In this document: positions 37,914-46,023 of the stretch, in pieces
Layout of the letters: the number at the start of each line of letters is the position of its first letter
Numbering within the stretch: position 1 is the first letter of the stretch
Assembly: GCA_040255525.1 (NCBI GenBank)
Contig: JBDZVD010000016.1
Span: 22,540 to 86,539 of the forward strand
DNA: 64,000 nucleotides
Direction: 5' to 3'
DNA from: Rugosimonospora sp040255525
Lineage (GTDB): Bacteria; Actinomycetota; Actinomycetes; Mycobacteriales; Micromonosporaceae
Notes under the pieces: model-generated
What the model was told of the DNA's origin: nothing
What the model saw: the letters and a program-made list of their open reading frames with translations, nothing else
Database searches by the model: none
Made by a program: the position numbers and the translations under genes

Positions 37914-38285
37914 ATAGACTCCTGTCCGGTACCAAGAGCGCCGGTGAACATGGCCACCGAAGGTCGCGTGCAATCCCCCGCAGGACAGGTGCGGTTCCGG
38001 AACGACCACGGGATCTTTCCGGCTAGCCCGGTCAACCGCGCCATAACGACAGCCTGCACCTCAACGAATGATCAATGCAAGTTGCACGGCGTGCCTTTCG
38101 CTTCTACCGTGGTGGCAGCAACGCGGTTCGATCTTTCGTGGGCCGGCTCCGGCGAACCCTGGGGTCCGTCCCCGACCGTCGTCCGCCTACCACCCATCCC
38201 TTCCTCGCCGGCTCCGGCGGGCTCACCAGGGGCCTTCGTGTCGTCGTTGCCGTCTCAAGTCCGCCGTAGCGGCGGGAGGTGAACA
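37914..38285. other. Intergenic region upstream of the XRE/DUF397 pair
   Basis: This divergent 372-bp gap has no gene that I can support. It carries the overlapping palindromes at 38076-38094 described separately and several weak promoter-like AT-rich steps. GGGAGG at 38274-38279 is the ribosome-binding site of the XRE gene. Confidence 0.45.
38076..38094. promoter_or_regulatory. Overlapping palindromes, candidate operator of the XRE/DUF397 pair
   Basis: TGCAAGTTGCA (38076-38086) and GCACGGCGTGC (38084-38094) are each perfect odd-length palindromes and share three bases. They lie about 190 bp before the XRE start. XRE regulators of this family usually bind short palindromes near their own promoters; binding here is an inference. 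Confidence 0.45.
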
Positions 38286-39131
38286 GTGACTGTCCGCCGC
38301 AGCCCCACCGTACGCCGCCGCCGCCTCGGTCTTGAGCTACGCCGCCTGCGGGAAGCCTCCGGGCTGACGATCGAGGTGGTCGCCGACCGGCTGGAGTGTT
38401 CGTCCTCGAAGATCTCTCGCATCGAGACCGGCCACACCGGGGTGACCCCCAGGGATGTCCGGGACATTCTGGCCGTCTACGGCCTGGCCGGGCCGGCGGC
38501 CGACGAGTTGGTGCAGGTGGCCCGGGACGCCCGGCAGAAGGGCTGGTGGCACCTGTACGGCACGGTGCTGACCGGCGCGTACGTGGGATTGGAGGCGGCG
38601 GCCTCGTCGATCCTCTCGTACGAGGTGCAGGTGATCCCGGGTCTCCTCCAGACCGAGACGTACGCCCGGTTCATGCTGCACGCCGGCGGGCCGGGGCGGA
38701 GCGAGACCGAGGTCGATCGGCGGGTGCGCGTCCGGATGGCCCGTCAGTCGTTGTTGGTACAGGATGATCCGCTGGATCTCTGGGTCGTCCTGGATGAGAC
38801 GATCTTTCATCGCCTGGTAGGGGGCACCGCGGTCATGCGGGAACAACTCGATCACCTGGTGCGATCGGCGGCCCGCCCGAACATCACCGTCCAGGTGCTG
38901 CCCTTCTCGGCCGGTGCCCACGTGGCGATGGAAGGATCGTTCACCATCCTCGGATACGACGAACCGGCCGACCCCGACGTCGTCTTTGCGGAAAATGCAG
39001 CTGGAGGTCTGTTCCTGGAAAAGGATGACGAGCTTCAGCGCTACCACTACATATTCGATCACTTGCGTGCGACCGCGATGCCGCCCGAGGAGTCAGTCGC
39101 GTTCATCGCCGCACGGGTAAAGGAGCTGTGA
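38286..39131 (+). CDS. XRE-family regulator with DUF5753 C-terminal domain
   Basis: A 281-residue protein of the actinobacterial type paired with DUF397 proteins (the group that includes WhiJ-like regulators). The N-terminus is a helix-turn-helix (about 12-70): LGLELRRLREASGLTIEVVA then DRLECSSSKISRIETGHTGV. The C-terminal DUF5753 domain has YEVQVIPGLLQTETYARFML, RVRMARQSLL, WVVLDETIFHRLVGG and ITVQVLPFSAGAH. GTG 38286 follows GGGAGG by six bases. The stop TGA shares one base with the ATG of the DUF397 gene, so the pair is translationally coupled and presumably works together. Confidence 0.92.
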   Translation: MTVRRSPTVRRRRLGLELRRLREASGLTIEVVADRLECSSSKISRIETGHTGVTPRDVRDILAVYGLAGPAADELVQVARDARQKGWWHLYGTVLTGAYVGLEAAASSILSYEVQVIPGLLQTETYARFMLHAGGPGRSETEVDRRVRVRMARQSLLVQDDPLDLWVVLDETIFHRLVGGTAVMREQLDHLVRSAARPNITVQVLPFSAGAHVAMEGSFTILGYDEPADPDVVFAENAAGGLFLEKDDELQRYHYIFDHLRATAMPPEESVAFIAARVKEL

Positions 39132-39355
39132 TGGAGATCGAGACCAAGGGGCTCCGGGTCGACCTGAGCCGTGCCGTCTGGCGCAAGAGCTCGGCCAGCG
39201 GCCCGAACTGCGACAACTGCGTCGAGGTCGCCTTCGTTGACGACGCGATCGCGGTACGCGACTCGAAGAACCCCGACGGGCCGGCATTGATCTTCACCCA
39301 GGCTGAATGGGACGCGTTCGTCGGCGGCGCCAAGGACGGCGAATTCGACCTGTGA
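39131..39355 (+). CDS. DUF397 small protein paired with the XRE regulator
   Basis: A 74-residue DUF397 protein with the characteristic VWRKSSASGPNCDNCVEVAF segment, the VRDSKNPDGPALIFTQAEWD core and a C-terminal FVGGAKDGEFDL. Such proteins are encoded immediately after XRE/DUF5753 regulators in Streptomyces and relatives and are thought to modulate them, in some cases in an antitoxin-like or developmental role. GGAG lies before ATG 39131. A terminator follows 8 bp after the stop, closing the two-gene operon. Confidence 0.93.
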   Translation: MEIETKGLRVDLSRAVWRKSSASGPNCDNCVEVAFVDDAIAVRDSKNPDGPALIFTQAEWDAFVGGAKDGEFDL

Positions 39356-39363
39356 CGCAGCGC

Positions 39364-39391
39364 AGGGGTGCCCGCACGGTCGGGCACCCCT
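39364..39391 (+). terminator. Intrinsic terminator of the XRE-DUF397 operon
   Basis: An 11-bp perfect stem, AGGGGTGCCCG (39364-39374) with its complement (39381-39391), loop CACGGT, followed by TCGTCGTTTC. Confidence 0.85.
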
Positions 39392-39494
39392 CGTCGTTTC
39401 CGCAGGTCTTGGCGCAAACCGTCGCCCTACGCAGGCAGCCTCGTTGAACCGGGCGGCACGGCGTTCGCCGGGTCACCTCGCCGCAGGAGGCGTC

Positions 39495-39962
39495 ATGGCG
39501 GTGCAAAAACGCAGACAGAGGCAGGCGATAGGTATGCAAAACGTGTCCGAGAACCTGAACAACGGCGCGTCGACCGGTGAGGATCGCTTCGCCGGCCAGT
39601 TGGACTATCGAGGTACCGCCCGTCGCGAACCCGGGGGCATCCCCACCTCCGGGCCGGTGGATCTGGCTGGCGATCCAGGTCGCTCGCTCGGTTCCGTGAT
39701 GGACACCCCGCTGCCCACGCAACCGACGATGTCGCTGGGTGAGCTGGACAAACTCGCCGAACCGGTGTTCCCGCCGACGGGCTGGATGGACATCCCGTCC
39801 GGCGCGCTGGCCGACCACCCGCTGCTGCGCGGGCTGCTGCTGGAGTTGCCGCCGAAGGGCGTGATGCCCAGCGCCGCGTGGCTGGACCGCTGGTTCGAAG
39901 CCACCCGTTCGATCCTCGAACTGCTCTACGTGCAGAACGACGGGAGCGTCGGGCGCCGCTGA
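39495..39962 (+). CDS. Hypothetical protein, 155 residues
   Basis: I do not recognise this protein. From ATG 39495, preceded by an ideal AGGAGG (39485-39490), it begins MAVQKRRQRQAIGMQNVSEN, basic and polar, continues through a Gly/Pro/Asp-rich stretch, and ends in a more ordered part: LGELDKLAEPVFPPTGWMDI, HPLLRGLLLELPPKGVMPSA and WLDRWFEATRSILELLYVQN. No signal peptide or membrane helix is evident. It lies between the XRE-DUF397 operon and adenosine deaminase and has its own ribosome-binding site, so it may be a separate unit. Confidence 0.65.
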   Translation: MAVQKRRQRQAIGMQNVSENLNNGASTGEDRFAGQLDYRGTARREPGGIPTSGPVDLAGDPGRSLGSVMDTPLPTQPTMSLGELDKLAEPVFPPTGWMDIPSGALADHPLLRGLLLELPPKGVMPSAAWLDRWFEATRSILELLYVQNDGSVGRR

Positions 39963-40058
39963 GCCGCCTACTCGCGTGCGGCAGCCGGTGACGGGCGGCC
40001 GACGTGCTCCGCGCCACGCGGGCGCGACCGGTGGGACCGGATCTGGAAAGCTGGGCGG

Positions 40059-41039
40059 GTGACCGAGTCGCCCGCGGTACCCAAGATCGAGCTCCACGTG
40101 CACCTTGAGGGCACGATCCGGCCGGCCACGCTGCTCGAGATCGCCCGGCGCAATGGGGAGCCGTTGCCGGCCGACTCGGTGGCCGGGTTGGAGAAGCTCT
40201 ACGAGTTCACCAACTTCGCGCACTTCATCGATGTCTGGATCCTGACCACGAACTGCCTGCGCACCGCCGACGACTTCCGCCGGGTGGTGGTGGACTACGC
40301 CGCCGAGGCCGCCAGCTTCGGCGCGGTGTACCTGGAGGGCATCTTCTCGCCCGCCGAGCGGGTCGAGCGCGGGATCGGCTGGGACGAGATCTTCACCGGG
40401 TACTGCGAGGGTGCCGTCGAGGCGTACGAGCGCAGCGGCGTCGTCGTCCGGTTCACACCGGACCTGCGCCGCGGGCTGGACCCGGAGATCGCCGAGGAGT
40501 CGGCCCGGGTCAGCGTCCGGTACGCGGATCGGGGCGTGGTGGGCTTCGGCCTGGGCGGCATGGAGGCCGGTATGCCGGCCCAACCGTACCGCCGGGCGTT
40601 CGAGATCGCCCGGGACGGTGGCCTCGCGCCGGTACCGCACGCCGGCGAGGCGGCCGGGCCGGACTCGATCCGGGAGATCCTCACCTTCGATCCGGCCAGG
40701 ATCCGGCACGGCATCCGGGCGGCCGAGGACCCCGACCTGCTTAAGGAGATCGTCGAGCGCGGGGTCGTGCTGGACGTCTGCCCGACCTCGAACCTGCGCA
40801 CCGGCGTGGTGCCCTCCATCGAGGAGCACCCGCTGCCGGCGCTGCACGCGGCCGGAGCACTGTGCACGATCAACACCGACGACCCGGCGATGTTCGGCAC
40901 CGATCTCGGCCGGGAGTACGAGATCGCGTCACGGTTGGGCCTCGATCCTGCCGAGGCGTACGCGGCCGGGCTCGCCGGCGCGCTGTGCGACGACGCGACC
41001 CGGCAGCGCCTGGCCGGGCCGCCGGTCCTCGGGGCCTGA
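40059..41039 (+). CDS. add: Adenosine deaminase family protein
   Basis: Deaminates adenosine (or a related purine) to inosine using zinc. The 326-residue TIM-barrel protein has the metal-binding KIELHVHLEGTIRP, the VYLEGIFSPAERV segment, GFGLGGMEAG, the catalytic-Glu/His region VPHAGEAAGPDSI, RIRHGIRAAEDP, CPTSNLRTGVVPS and the second-metal NTDDPAMFGT. These cover all known catalytic positions. GTG 40059 is the only good start. Aminodeoxyfutalosine or other purine-like substrates cannot be excluded. It converges on the glycosyltransferase gene with a 67-bp gap. Confidence 0.9.
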   Translation: MTESPAVPKIELHVHLEGTIRPATLLEIARRNGEPLPADSVAGLEKLYEFTNFAHFIDVWILTTNCLRTADDFRRVVVDYAAEAASFGAVYLEGIFSPAERVERGIGWDEIFTGYCEGAVEAYERSGVVVRFTPDLRRGLDPEIAEESARVSVRYADRGVVGFGLGGMEAGMPAQPYRRAFEIARDGGLAPVPHAGEAAGPDSIREILTFDPARIRHGIRAAEDPDLLKEIVERGVVLDVCPTSNLRTGVVPSIEEHPLPALHAAGALCTINTDDPAMFGTDLGREYEIASRLGLDPAEAYAAGLAGALCDDATRQRLAGPPVLGA

Positions 41040-41106
41040 GAGGGTGGGGAAAGCCCGAGAGAGTCGACGGAGACCGAGGACGCCGGGAAGGCCGATCCGG
41101 CGCTGA

Positions 41107-41901
41107 TCAGACCGGGAAGGTGGCCAGCGGCTCGGTCGCCGCTGGCGGCGGGGTTGCCTTCCACAGGTGCAGCTTCTGAGCAGTGAGGCGGGCCAGGTAC
41201 GCCGGGTTGAGGATCAGGTACCGCTTCCACAGCCGGCGCGGCTCCAGGCCGAGCCGCCACAGCCACTCCAGGCCCCGCTTCTGCATCCACGGCGGCGGCT
41301 TGCGCAGCCCGCCGGCGTGGTAGTCGAACGCGGCACCGACCGCGAGCTGCGCCATCGGCAGCAGCGGGCGCATCGCGTACGCGAAGATCTCCTGGCGCGG
41401 GCAGCCGAGTCCGACCAGGACGATCCGGGCGCCGGACGCGATGATCCGGGACGCGATCTCGGCGTCCTCGCCCGGCCGGGCGGTGCGGAACTTGGACGGT
41501 TCCCGGCCAGCGATCTTCAGGGCCGGGTACATCTCCTGGAGCTTCGGCACGAGCCGGTCGAGCGTCTCGTCCGTCGAGCCGTACAGGTAGACCGGAAGCC
41601 CCTCGGCGGCGGCCCGCTCCAGTACCCGGAGGGTCAGCGTCGGTCCGTACACCCGGTCGGTGAGCCCGGCACCGTACAGCGTGTTCAGCGCCCAGCGGAC
41701 CGGCTGCCCGTCCGGCGTCACCATGTCGAACCCGTTGAGCCGGGCGTTGTGGGCCTTGTCCTGCACGCCCGTCATCACGCCGTGCACGGCCAGCGCGGTC
41801 AGCGCGAACGGCCGGCCGTCGCGCGCCGCGGCGAGGACCGCCTCAGCCGCCTCGTCGTAGGTCGTCGCGTCCACCAGGACGCCGAGGACGCTGTTCTTCA
41901 C
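41107..41901 (-). CDS. WecG/TagA/CpsF-family glycosyltransferase
   Basis: Family members transfer N-acetylmannosamine-type sugars to lipid-linked acceptors during wall polymer or exopolysaccharide synthesis. The 264-residue protein has TALAVHGVMTGVQD, LNGFDMVTPDGQPVRWALNT with the catalytic Asp, DRVYGPTLTLRVLERAAAEG, VYLYGSTDETLD, and the signature VGLGCPRQEIFAY followed by AVGAAFDYHAGGLRKPPPWM. GTG 41901 overlaps the end of the upstream SDR gene by 4 bp, so both are one transcript. The SDR may supply or modify its nucleotide sugar. Confidence 0.9.
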   Translation of the reverse strand: MKNSVLGVLVDATTYDEAAEAVLAAARDGRPFALTALAVHGVMTGVQDKAHNARLNGFDMVTPDGQPVRWALNTLYGAGLTDRVYGPTLTLRVLERAAAEGLPVYLYGSTDETLDRLVPKLQEMYPALKIAGREPSKFRTARPGEDAEIASRIIASGARIVLVGLGCPRQEIFAYAMRPLLPMAQLAVGAAFDYHAGGLRKPPPWMQKRGLEWLWRLGLEPRRLWKRYLILNPAYLARLTAQKLHLWKATPPPAATEPLATFPV

Positions 41902-42971
41902 TGGGCCGGGACCCACTTGTCGACGTTGGCCTCGTAGATCTCGGTGAGGATCATCGGTACGTCGTAGACCTGCTTCCAGTCCGGGTAGTCGTGCTGGAAA
42001 GCGGCGTTGGAACCGATCCACCACTGGTGGTCGCCGATCCGGTTGGCCTCGTGGTACTCGGTGATCATTTCCTTGCCGGTGATGCGTTCGGCGATCGCGA
42101 ACGCCTCCAGGTGGGAGGTGTTCGAGTGCCGGCCACCACCGAGGTTGTACACCGCGGCGCTGCGCGGGTTGCGGAAGAACGCCTCGAAGGCGGAGATCAC
42201 GTCGTGGCTGTGGATGGCGTCGCGCACCATCTTGCCCTTGTACCCGAAGATCTTGTATGTCCGGCGCTCCATGTTGCACCGCATCACGTAGCCGAGGAAT
42301 CCGTGCAACTCGGTGGCGGAGTGGGCCGGTCCGGTCAGCGTGCCGCCGCGGAAGCAGGCGGTCTTCATGCCGAAGTAGCGGCCGTACTCCTGGACCATGA
42401 CGTCGGCGGCGACCTTGGACGCCCCGAACACCGAGTGCAGGCACGAATCGATCGACATGTCCTCGCGGATGCCCTGCTCGTACGTGTGCCCGGGCTCGAT
42501 CTCCCAGCGGGTGTCCAGCTCGACGTACGGCAGCGAGTTGGGCCGGTCGCCGTACACCTTGTTGGTGGAGCAGTGGATCATCGGAGCGTCGATGCAGTGC
42601 TCACGGACGTTCTGCAGCACGTTGAGCGTGCCGCCCGCGTTCACGTCGAAGTCCGTGAACGGGTCGCGGACCGCCCAGTCGTGGGACGGCTGCGCGGCCG
42701 TGTGGATCACGACAGCGATGTCCTTGCCGTACCGCTGAAAGATCTTGGCCAATCCGTCCCGGTCGCGGATGTCCACGTCGTGGTGCGTGTACGAATCGCC
42801 CAACTCACTGGTCAGCCGCAGCACGTTCCATGCGGTGGACGCCTCGGCGCCGAAGAACTTGGCTCGCATGTCGTTGTCGATGCCGACCACGTCCAGGCCG
42901 AGGCCGGCAAAGTGCCGGACCGCCTCGGAGCCGATCAGACCGGCGGATCCCGTCACCAGCGCGACGCTCAC
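41898..42971 (-). CDS. Extended short-chain dehydrogenase (NAD-dependent sugar epimerase-like)
   Basis: A 357-residue Rossmann-fold protein resembling CDP-paratose 2-epimerase/NAD-dependent epimerases. N-terminal glycine motif TGSAGLIGSE, DNDMRAKFFG, HTAAQPSHDWAVRDP, and STNKVYGDRPN are typical. The expected catalytic YxxxK reads FGASK: Phe182 and Lys186, so the usual Tyr is missing, while Tyr140 occurs in the STNKVYG strand. The C-terminus has NLGGGRHSNTSHLEAF and a Trp-rich end. GTG 42971 is the start, with AAGGGG-like purines upstream. It is the first gene of the pair with the WecG/TagA glycosyltransferase. Confidence 0.85.
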   Translation of the reverse strand: MSVALVTGSAGLIGSEAVRHFAGLGLDVVGIDNDMRAKFFGAEASTAWNVLRLTSELGDSYTHHDVDIRDRDGLAKIFQRYGKDIAVVIHTAAQPSHDWAVRDPFTDFDVNAGGTLNVLQNVREHCIDAPMIHCSTNKVYGDRPNSLPYVELDTRWEIEPGHTYEQGIREDMSIDSCLHSVFGASKVAADVMVQEYGRYFGMKTACFRGGTLTGPAHSATELHGFLGYVMRCNMERRTYKIFGYKGKMVRDAIHSHDVISAFEAFFRNPRSAAVYNLGGGRHSNTSHLEAFAIAERITGKEMITEYHEANRIGDHQWWIGSNAAFQHDYPDWKQVYDVPMILTEIYEANVDKWVPAQ

Positions 42972-43103
42972 TCGGAACTACCCCTTGCCTTCTCGACTGT
43001 TGCGAACTTGTGGAGCATACGCTCCGCCCTCCCGGCAGAATCGAGTCAACGGGTGCCGGGGCCGGACGGCCAGACGGCCGGCTCGCTGAGCCGGCCGTCT
43101 GCT

Positions 43104-43189
43104 TGGTGGGGAAGGAGGGAGTTGAACCCTCACGCCCTTTCGGGCACACGGACCTGAACCGTGCGCGTCTGCCATTCCGCCACTTCCCC
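43104..43189 (-). tRNA. tRNA-Leu (anticodon CAG), CCA encoded
   Basis: Minus strand: acceptor GGGGAAG (43189-43183) pairs with CTTCCCC, discriminator A at 43107, then encoded CCA (43106-43104). The anticodon stem CACGG/CCGTG encloses TTCAGGT, with CAG at 43156-43154. A long variable arm (GTGCCCGAAAGGGCGTG) and T arm GGTTCAACTCC complete a class II tRNA. It borders fhaA, as leuT borders fhaA in M. tuberculosis. Confidence 0.96.
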
Positions 43190-43342
43190 GGTGCCTGACG
43201 CCCAACGAGGGGCAAATCCGAACCCCCCCTGTGGGCCGCGCGGCAGCGCGGGGCAAACTGTAGCACGACTCAAACCGATCGGTGCGCGTGCGCGCGTGCG
43301 GCATCCGGATACCATCAGACCTCGGAACCCGAGGAGGAGCCG

Positions 43343-44110
43343 GTGAGTGTGCTGCAACGCTTCGAGAAGCGTCTAGAGGGCCTAGTAGAGGGGGCCTTTG
43401 CGAAGGTCTTCAAGGGTGTCGTCCACCCTGTGGAGATCCTTAACGCCATGCAGCGGGAGGCGGAGGCGCACAAGGCTATCCTGGCCGGCGGGCGCACTCT
43501 GGTGCCGAACCGCTACGTGATTGATCTGTCACCGTACGACCACAGCCGGCTGGCGCCCTACGCCGCCGCGCTCGCCCAGGAACTCGCCCAGTCGCAGGCC
43601 GAGTTCATCGGCGAGCAGGGCTGGACGGTCTACGGCGACGTGATCGTCGAGATCGAGCGGGGCGACGGACTGGACACCGGCATGTTCCGGGTCACGGCCG
43701 AGGTCTACACCGGTGGCGACGTGCCGCCGATGCAGTCCTACGAGCAGCCGCCGCCACCCCAGTACCCGCCGTACGACCACCAGCCCTACCAGCAGCCGGG
43801 CCGCCCGGTCAGCGGGCCGCCGGGGGCGCACGCGGTGCGGCTGGTCGCCAACGACGGGCGGACGTACCCGCTGTCGATCGGCTCGACCGTGATCGGTCGG
43901 GGCGACCAGGCCAACCTGCGACTGCCCGACGTCGGCATCTCGCGGCGGCACGCCCGCCTGGACTACGACGGCGCGCAGGTGGTGCTGACCGACCTCGGTT
44001 CCACCAACGGCACCATGGTCAACGGCCAGCGGGTCTCGGCGGTCGCGTTGAATCCCGGCGACATGATTCAGCTCGGCACGACCACCCTGACGTTCCGCGT
44101 GGACGGCTAG
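43343..44110 (+). CDS. fhaA: FhaA: DUF3662 and FHA-domain protein
   Basis: FhaA binds phosphothreonine proteins and links serine/threonine kinases to cell-wall synthesis (in mycobacteria it binds MviN). The 255-residue protein has the N-terminal DUF3662 domain (about 1-125: VLQRFEKRLEGLVEGAFAKV, HPVEILNAMQREAEAHK, VPNRYVIDLSPYDHSRL), a short Pro/Gln/Tyr linker, and a C-terminal FHA domain (about 168-252) with IGRGDQANLRLPDVGISRRH and DLGSTNGTMVNG. The linker is shorter than in M. tuberculosis. GTG 43343 follows GAGGAG. It opens the fhaA-to-pknB operon. Confidence 0.95.
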   Translation: MSVLQRFEKRLEGLVEGAFAKVFKGVVHPVEILNAMQREAEAHKAILAGGRTLVPNRYVIDLSPYDHSRLAPYAAALAQELAQSQAEFIGEQGWTVYGDVIVEIERGDGLDTGMFRVTAEVYTGGDVPPMQSYEQPPPPQYPPYDHQPYQQPGRPVSGPPGAHAVRLVANDGRTYPLSIGSTVIGRGDQANLRLPDVGISRRHARLDYDGAQVVLTDLGSTNGTMVNGQRVSAVALNPGDMIQLGTTTLTFRVDG

Positions 44111-44113
44111 ACC

Positions 44114-44596
44114 TTGCCGCAGGAACTTGTCCTCACGGTCGCCCGGATCGGCTTCCTGATCCTTCTGTGGATATTCGTATTCACCGTGGTCGGGGTGGTT
44201 CGGCGGGACCTGTTCGCGGGTTCCCGGTCAAGGCTCGTCGCGGCGCCGCGGGGGGTTGGCGTCACGGCGGTGGGGGCTCGGCCGGCGAAGGCCAAGCGCG
44301 GCCGGGCGGCGCATCAGCTGGTGGTCACGGCCGGTGCGCTCGCCGGTACCCGAATAACCCTCGGTGAACATTCGATAACGATCGGTCGCGCCGAGGACTC
44401 CACCCTTGTCATCACGGACGACTACGCCTCGGCCCGACATGCTCGACTTGTACCCCGGGCGGGACAATGGCTCCTTGAGGACCTAGGTTCGACGAACGGG
44501 ACCTACCTCGATCGTGAGAAGGTTACCGGACCCACCCCCGTACCCCTCGGCGTGCCGATCCGGATCGGCCGCACTGCCCTTGAGTTGCGACCATGA
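44114..44596 (+). CDS. fhaB: FhaB: membrane FHA-domain protein
   Basis: FhaB (FipA in mycobacteria) bridges division proteins and is recognised by kinase-phosphorylated partners. The 160-residue product begins with a membrane helix (LVLTVARIGFLILLWIFVFT, about 5-26) followed by a basic linker and a C-terminal FHA domain with IGRAEDSTLVITDDYASARH and LEDLGSTNGTYLDREKV. The start is TTG 44114, three bases after the fhaA stop. Its stop overlaps the pstP ATG by 4 bp (ATGA), a translational coupling within the operon. Confidence 0.94.
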   Translation: MPQELVLTVARIGFLILLWIFVFTVVGVVRRDLFAGSRSRLVAAPRGVGVTAVGARPAKAKRGRAAHQLVVTAGALAGTRITLGEHSITIGRAEDSTLVITDDYASARHARLVPRAGQWLLEDLGSTNGTYLDREKVTGPTPVPLGVPIRIGRTALELRP

Positions 44597-46002
44597 CCCT
44601 CACCCTGCGTTACGCGGCCCGCAGTGACCGCGGCCTGATCCGAGACGGGAACCAGGATTCCGTCTACGCCGGGCCGCGGCTGCTCGCCGTTGCCGATGGC
44701 ATGGGCGGCATGGCCGCCGGTGACGTCGCCAGCAACATCACCATCGCCGCCATGGCGCCGCTGGACGAAGACGTCCCCGGCGACGCCCTGGTCGACGCCC
44801 TCCGATCGGCCGTCGATACGGCCAACCAGCAGTTACGCGACGCGGTCGACGCCAACCCGGCCCTGGAGGGGATGGGCACGACGCTGACCGCGATGCTCTT
44901 CTCCGGCAGCAAGTTCGGGATGGTGCACGTCGGCGACTCCCGTGCCTACCTGCTGCGCGAAGGCGAGTTCGTCCAGGTCACCAAGGACGACACCTACGTG
45001 CAGATGCTGGTGGACGAGGGGCGGATCAGCGCCGAGGAGGCCAGCAGCCATCCCCAGCGCTCGCTGCTCACCCGGGCTTTGGACGGCCGGGACATCGACC
45101 CGGAGTACTCGGTGCGCCAGGCGGTGCCCGGCGACCGGTACCTGCTGTGCAGCGACGGACTGACCGCAGTGGTCAGCGGCGAGACGATCGCGCAGACCAT
45201 GCGTGAGTACGCCGACCCCGGCCAGTGCGTCGAGCGCCTGGTGCAGCTCGCGCTGCGCGGCGGCGGCCCGGACAACGTCACGGTGATCATCGCGGATGTC
45301 ACCGACGGCGACATCGTCGAGCAGCGGCCGCTGGTCGGCGGCGCCGCCGCCCGCGACCGCGGGATGGTCCAGAACGTGGAGGGCTCCACGCCCGCCTCCC
45401 GGGCCTCGGCGCTCCAGACGCCCCGCGCGGTGGAGCCCGAGCCCGCCCAGGAGGAGGAGCCGCGCCCGAAGCGCCACCCGGTGCGCACGACCGTGCTGCT
45501 GGTCGTGGCCCTGGGCGTGCTCGGCGGGCTGCTGTGGGGCGGCTGGACGTGGAGCCAGTCGCAGTACTACGTCGGCGCGACGCCCGACGGGATGGTCGCG
45601 GTCTTCCAGGGCGTTCCCGGTCAGATCGCGGGTGTGCACCTGTCCAAGGTGCACGAGCCGAGCGACACCCGGGTCGGCGACCTGACCAGGGTCGCCCAGG
45701 ACAAGGTCAGGCAGGGCATCCCGGCCAACAACGAGGCGGACGCGCAGCGCAAGCTCGCCGACCTGATCGACCCCGCCAACGGGAACGTCGTGGCCGCCTG
45801 CCCGTCGCCGTCGATGCCGGCCGTGACTCCGAGCGGCTTCGGCTCGGCCGTCCCGACCAGCCCGAACGCGCCCACCTCGGGCGAGTCGCCGGGTTCGACC
45901 GGTGGGGGGCCCAGCGCCAGCCCGACTCCGCAGCCGTCTGTCCAGACCTCCGGATCCCCCTTGCCGGATCCTGTCGTCACGCCGAGCAGCAGTGGCTGCT
46001 GA
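44593..46002 (+). CDS. pstP: PstP: membrane PP2C-type Ser/Thr phosphatase
   Basis: PstP removes phosphates placed by PknA and PknB. The 469-residue protein has an N-terminal PPM phosphatase domain (about 1-235) with the metal-binding RDGNQDSVYAG, ADGMGGMAAGDVAS, VGDSRAYLLREG, LCSDGLTAVV and GGPDNVTVI; a membrane helix near residues 297-320 (TTVLLVVALGVLGGLLWGGW); and an extracytoplasmic Ser/Pro-rich C-terminus. All four aspartates of the metal cluster are present. It overlaps fhaB by 4 bp and is 21 bp from rodA. Confidence 0.95.
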   Translation: MTLTLRYAARSDRGLIRDGNQDSVYAGPRLLAVADGMGGMAAGDVASNITIAAMAPLDEDVPGDALVDALRSAVDTANQQLRDAVDANPALEGMGTTLTAMLFSGSKFGMVHVGDSRAYLLREGEFVQVTKDDTYVQMLVDEGRISAEEASSHPQRSLLTRALDGRDIDPEYSVRQAVPGDRYLLCSDGLTAVVSGETIAQTMREYADPGQCVERLVQLALRGGGPDNVTVIIADVTDGDIVEQRPLVGGAAARDRGMVQNVEGSTPASRASALQTPRAVEPEPAQEEEPRPKRHPVRTTVLLVVALGVLGGLLWGGWTWSQSQYYVGATPDGMVAVFQGVPGQIAGVHLSKVHEPSDTRVGDLTRVAQDKVRQGIPANNEADAQRKLADLIDPANGNVVAACPSPSMPAVTPSGFGSAVPTSPNAPTSGESPGSTGGGPSASPTPQPSVQTSGSPLPDPVVTPSSSGC

Positions 46003-46023
46003 TCGCAGGGGATCGCCGGAATC

